In this document: in pieces, positions 61,040-64,000 of the stretch
Position numbering within the stretch: the first letter of the stretch is position 1
How the letters are laid out: each line of letters starts with the position of its first letter
NCBI GenBank assembly: GCA_002812745.2
Contig: NCSJ02000033.1
Coordinates: 1-64,000, forward strand
From: Scytalidium lignicola
Taxonomy: Eukaryota > Ascomycota > Leotiomycetes
Reading direction: 5' to 3'
Length of the DNA: 64,000 nt
The notes under the pieces: model-generated
Database searches by the model: none
Seen by the model: only the letters and a program-made list of their open reading frames with translations
What the model was told of the DNA's origin: nothing
Program-made: the position numbers and the translations under genes

Positions 61040-62257
61040 TCAATCGGTCCTTTTCGCCTTCTGTGGCTCCTGAGCAGCTTCCTCAGCATGTCCCTCTTCT
61101 TCATGACCGTCGTCTTCGTCTTCATCATCGTCGTCATCCTCTTCTTCCTCATCGTCATCGTCATCTTCGTCATCTTCGTCATCTTCATCGTCTTTCTCGT
61201 CCTCCTCATCTGCCTCAGGAATAGCCTCATCGTCCTCAATCTTCTTAATCTCCTCGGGCGATGCATCCGACACATCCGAGCCTCTATATGAGTGAATTGG
61301 AGGCTCGAAGTCCATAGGCTTCCAAGCTGTAGAAGTAGGTGATTGCAATGACGCAAAATTATCCGCGGCCCCCTCTAAGGTAGCAGATCTTGCGGATTGT
61401 CCACCTGCCTTCCAGGATGTTGAGATTGGCGATTGTAGTGAAGTATCAATATGCGAGGTCTTGGACTCTGAAAATGCTGATGTGCCGGATTTCACGGAAG
61501 TTGGTGTTGCTGGGGCTTTTTCAATTGACTTGGTAGACGAAATTGACTTGGTAGAGGACTCCGCTTGTCCTTTCCCTTCATATGGCCTGGCCGGTCTCGA
61601 TTTAGCATCCTTTGCTTTCTTTGCTGCTTCCTGGCCCAGCCGACGCATCGATTCTGTTAGAGATATGATAGATACGGCATCATCATCTACAGGCTTTGGA
61701 GAAGGCTCATCAGCTTTTATAGAATTCCTCGATTTCACAGAGGCAGAAGCCGGAGTAGAAGCAGGAGGAGGGGCAGGAGCCGTGATTTTCTTCTCTTCCA
61801 TTTTCGCATAGAGAATAGGAGGCTTCTCCAATATCACCGGTGTGCCATCATTAACAATAGTGACATGTTCTTTGAGTTCGCCATATTCATTCCATTCCTC
61901 GATTTCGACTAGATCCTAGATGAGCTGGTTAGTATTCTTCTATTCCTACACAGTTGACTGTATCCAACATACTCCAACCACAAGCCCCATCTGCACCAAT
62001 CCAGGCAATTTCCTTTGTCGTCCCGACGGATCCTTTCCGGCTCTTCGGCCCCATAGCATACGAGCTTTCTCATCTGTCGCGATATCAATTCCTCTGAAGG
62101 GCACTCTGTTTGCTTTCAGGATTGTCTCAAGTCGCGAGGTCGCTGTAACGATGTGTGATGATCCAGCCGTCAAGGAGGTATACAGGTACAACACAGGATC
62201 AATAGAATAGGGCTTCGGTGTTGGTTCTGCCGTTGGTTCTGCCGTTGGTTCTGCCAT
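61040..62257 (-). CDS. SH3BGR-like thioredoxin-fold protein with acidic tail
   Basis: Two exons (complement): 61973-62257 and 61040-61915, giving 386 residues. The N-terminus repeats EPTA, then a glutaredoxin-like SH3BGR domain (about 19-110) with YLYTSLTAG, ILKANRVPFRGIDIATDEKARM and LVEIEEWNEYGEL. No active CXXC is present, so a redox role is unlikely. The middle is Ser/Pro-rich and the tail is strongly acidic (long Asp/Glu runs at about 325-370), ending in KRTD. Function is not known in fungi. The acidic tail may bind basic partners. It is head to head with the HACL gene. Confidence 0.78.
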
Positions 62258-62676
62258 TGTGTAATTATCGTGCGGGTATCGTGATAAAGTGGGTTGGAAA
62301 GAGAAGACATGCGTTGGGCAACGGCGACGTGTTTCAACAACGGGAGCTTACCCTCGCACCCCTAACAGCCAGCGGGCCATCGACTCCGCAAAAGGTAAAA
62401 TGAAGTCCGGATCTTGGAGCTATGACCCTTACACGTAAATGCCGGGCTCAACCAATGCTAGTAAATTCAACATAATTTAAAATAATCTGCATAAAAGCGG
62501 TCGTGTGAGGAAAGTGATCAAGGCACGCCCCGCAGCTGATCCCACTCAAATTGCGGCTAATCAGCGCTTATCGGAACAGTTGTTCCCTGAAATGGTCGCC
62601 TCGGCATGCAGTAATGATATATCATCAGCGCCCAATTCCCCCCATCCTTTATTTTCTTCTTCCATCCTCAACAACA
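62258..62676. other. Bidirectional promoter of SH3BGR-like and HACL genes
   Basis: 420 bases between divergent starts. No gene seen; contains a short GC-rich block and the CAACAACA leader directly before the HACL start. Confidence 0.55.
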
Positions 62677-64000
62677 ATGGCAACACCCGATGGAGCCAAA
62701 CTCATAGCTCGAGCTCTGAAAGATCTAGGAGTGAAAGTGATATTTGGCTTAGTCGGAATACCAGTTGTTCAAATTGCTGAGGAAGCAATTGCCTTAGGAA
62801 TTAGATTTATTGCTTTTCGGAATGAACAGGCCGCGAGCTATGCTGCCACCGCATATGGCTATTTAACGGGCAAACCTGGGGTCTGCCTGGTTGTAGGAGG
62901 GCCCGGTGTCCTCCATGCGATGGCTGGGATTGGAAATTCATCTGTCAATGCCTTCCCCTTGCTCATTCTCGCTGGTTCCAGCGAAACCCACCTCGTCACT
63001 AAAGGAGCTTTCCAAGAGCTCGATGCCATCTCTTTTCTTACGCCTCATACGAAAGTTGCGATAAGAGCAACCCTTGACTCGATCCCGCAGTCGATTTCAA
63101 ACGCATATAGGACATCGTGGTATGGTAGAGCAGGATCAAGTTTTGTTGATCTACCGGCGGATGTGATACAGGGAGAAGGAGAGGAGATGTCACTACAGAG
63201 GATTCCAGCTCCTCCCAAAGCTGCTGCAGATCCAGAGAAGATACGAGTTATTTCGGAGCTATTGAAGTCCGCAAAGGCACCATTGGTGGTTGTTGGGAAA
63301 GGCGCGGCCTTTTCGAGAGCCGAATGCTCGATTCGGCGGCTGATTGATCAGACTAAGATTCCATTTCTCCCAACACCAATGGGTAAAGGAGTTCTGCCTG
63401 ATTCACATCCTTCAAATACAGCCGCTGCCAGATCCACCGCTTTGAAGGGAGCAGATGTTGTTCTGATTTTAGGGGCGCGGCTGAATTGGATCTTACATTT
63501 CGGAGACGAGCCGAAATGGAACGCGGCGGTGAAAATAATTCAAGTGGATATATCAGCTGAGGAACTTGGTAAGAACAATGGTGATCCAGCACTTGGTGTT
63601 GTAGGTGACATCAACATCGTGACGGAGCAATTGATCGCAGCATTGGGAAATTGGCAATATGACACGTCGTCCTCGAACTTTGTCAAAGCCCTAAATGCCT
63701 CCACGGCGAAGAACGAGGCAACAGCAGCCAAGGCAGCGAAGGTGGATAGGACTCCTATGACATACGGCCGAACCTTCGATGTGATTAAAGAGACTCTTCA
63801 CAGATTATCATCGCCTGAAAATGGCGATATAGTCTACGTATCAGAAGGTGCTAATACCATGGACATATCCCGCAGTGTCTTCCCAGTTGAGTATCCCCGA
63901 CTTCGGCTTGATGCAGGAACTTATGCTACGATGGGTGTCGGGCTTGGATATGCTATCGCAGCCCATTGTGCTTATAATTTCCCGCACCCAGAAGCCTCGT
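62677..64000 (+). CDS. 2-hydroxyacyl-CoA lyase (ThDP enzyme), 3' truncated by window edge
   Basis: The frame is open from ATG 62677 to the end, 441 residues with no intron; complete family members are about 560-600. It has the ThDP N-domain with Glu50 (FRNEQAASYAA), which activates the cofactor, GGPGVLHAM, and the middle domain with GARLNWILHFG typical of 2-hydroxyacyl-CoA lyase and oxalyl-CoA decarboxylase. The last visible part (DAGTYATMGVGLGYAIAA) starts the ThDP-binding C-domain; the GDG motif would lie just beyond. It probably cleaves 2-hydroxyacyl-CoA into formyl-CoA and a shortened aldehyde in peroxisomal alpha-oxidation. A peroxisomal C-terminus would be off the edge. Confidence 0.92.
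   Translation, partial: MATPDGAKLIARALKDLGVKVIFGLVGIPVVQIAEEAIALGIRFIAFRNEQAASYAATAYGYLTGKPGVCLVVGGPGVLHAMAGIGNSSVNAFPLLILAGSSETHLVTKGAFQELDAISFLTPHTKVAIRATLDSIPQSISNAYRTSWYGRAGSSFVDLPADVIQGEGEEMSLQRIPAPPKAAADPEKIRVISELLKSAKAPLVVVGKGAAFSRAECSIRRLIDQTKIPFLPTPMGKGVLPDSHPSNTAAARSTALKGADVVLILGARLNWILHFGDEPKWNAAVKIIQVDISAEELGKNNGDPALGVVGDINIVTEQLIAALGNWQYDTSSSNFVKALNASTAKNEATAAKAAKVDRTPMTYGRTFDVIKETLHRLSSPENGDIVYVSEGANTMDISRSVFPVEYPRLRLDAGTYATMGVGLGYAIAAHCAYNFPHPEAS

Noticed and set aside
61036..61811. Frames on both strands over the acidic tail of the SH3BGR-like gene
   Set aside because: They are antisense or shifted readings of GAT/GAA repeats; the SH3BGR-like frame explains the stretch.
1..64000. 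Subtelomeric location suggested by TERT and AT-rich DNA
   Set aside because: No TTAGGG arrays or subtelomeric helicase genes are present, and TERT location does not relate to telomere position.

Overview
The window is nuclear DNA of a filamentous ascomycete (Pezizomycotina). The evidence is: short spliceosomal introns (about 45-120 bases) with GT..AG borders and CTAAC/CTGAC-like branch sites, a Zn2Cys6/fungal_trans regulator, UstYa-type (DUF3328) and GH16 proteins, ascomycete-type TERT and PRP4, and a gene copy carrying the C-to-T and G-to-A changes of repeat-induced point mutation (RIP). I lean towards Leotiomycetes, but no marker here proves it. Eighteen protein genes can be supported. Most needed splicing by hand, and all spliced models keep frame across every junction.

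Layout: 1.0-2.8 kb LYAR-type zinc-finger protein (-); 5.6-7.2 kb BEM46-like alpha/beta hydrolase (+); 8.2-9.2 kb SDHB (-); 12.3-14.2 kb DHA1-type MFS transporter (-), divergent across 2.7 kb of palindrome-bearing DNA from a Zn2Cys6 regulator (+, 16.9-19.5 kb); a 5.1 kb gene-poor gap; 24.6-30.6 kb a 1978-residue RhoGEF-BAR-SH3 protein (-), head to head with telomerase reverse transcriptase (+, 31.8-35.9 kb, 11 exons); 38.1-40.3 kb TBC-domain protein (+) lacking both catalytic fingers; 41.7-47.4 kb three genes on the - strand: UstYa-like, SnoaL-like and AidB-like acyl-CoA dehydrogenase; 47.6-49.7 kb AT-rich DNA with a RIP-damaged copy of the small membrane-protein gene at 50.1 kb; 53.0-54.0 kb secreted GH16 glucanase (+); 54.8-56.8 kb PRP4 (+); then PTC7 phosphatase, JAC1/HSC20 co-chaperone and an SH3BGR-like protein (all -); and the 5' two thirds of a 2-hydroxyacyl-CoA lyase (+) running off the right edge.

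Most genes are core functions: respiration (SDHB), Fe-S assembly (JAC1), mitochondrial phosphatase (PTC7), splicing (PRP4), telomeres (TERT), polarity and trafficking (RhoGEF, TBC). The accessory parts are the MFS/regulator pair, the three-gene UstYa group, the RIP-marked region and the GH16 enzyme. The most discovery-worthy items are the UstYa/SnoaL/acyl-CoA dehydrogenase group beside RIP-damaged DNA, the intact/RIPped small membrane-protein pair, the finger-less TBC protein and the DH-BAR-SH3 protein. No telomeric TTAGGG array, CRISPR, rRNA or convincing intact tRNA gene was seen.
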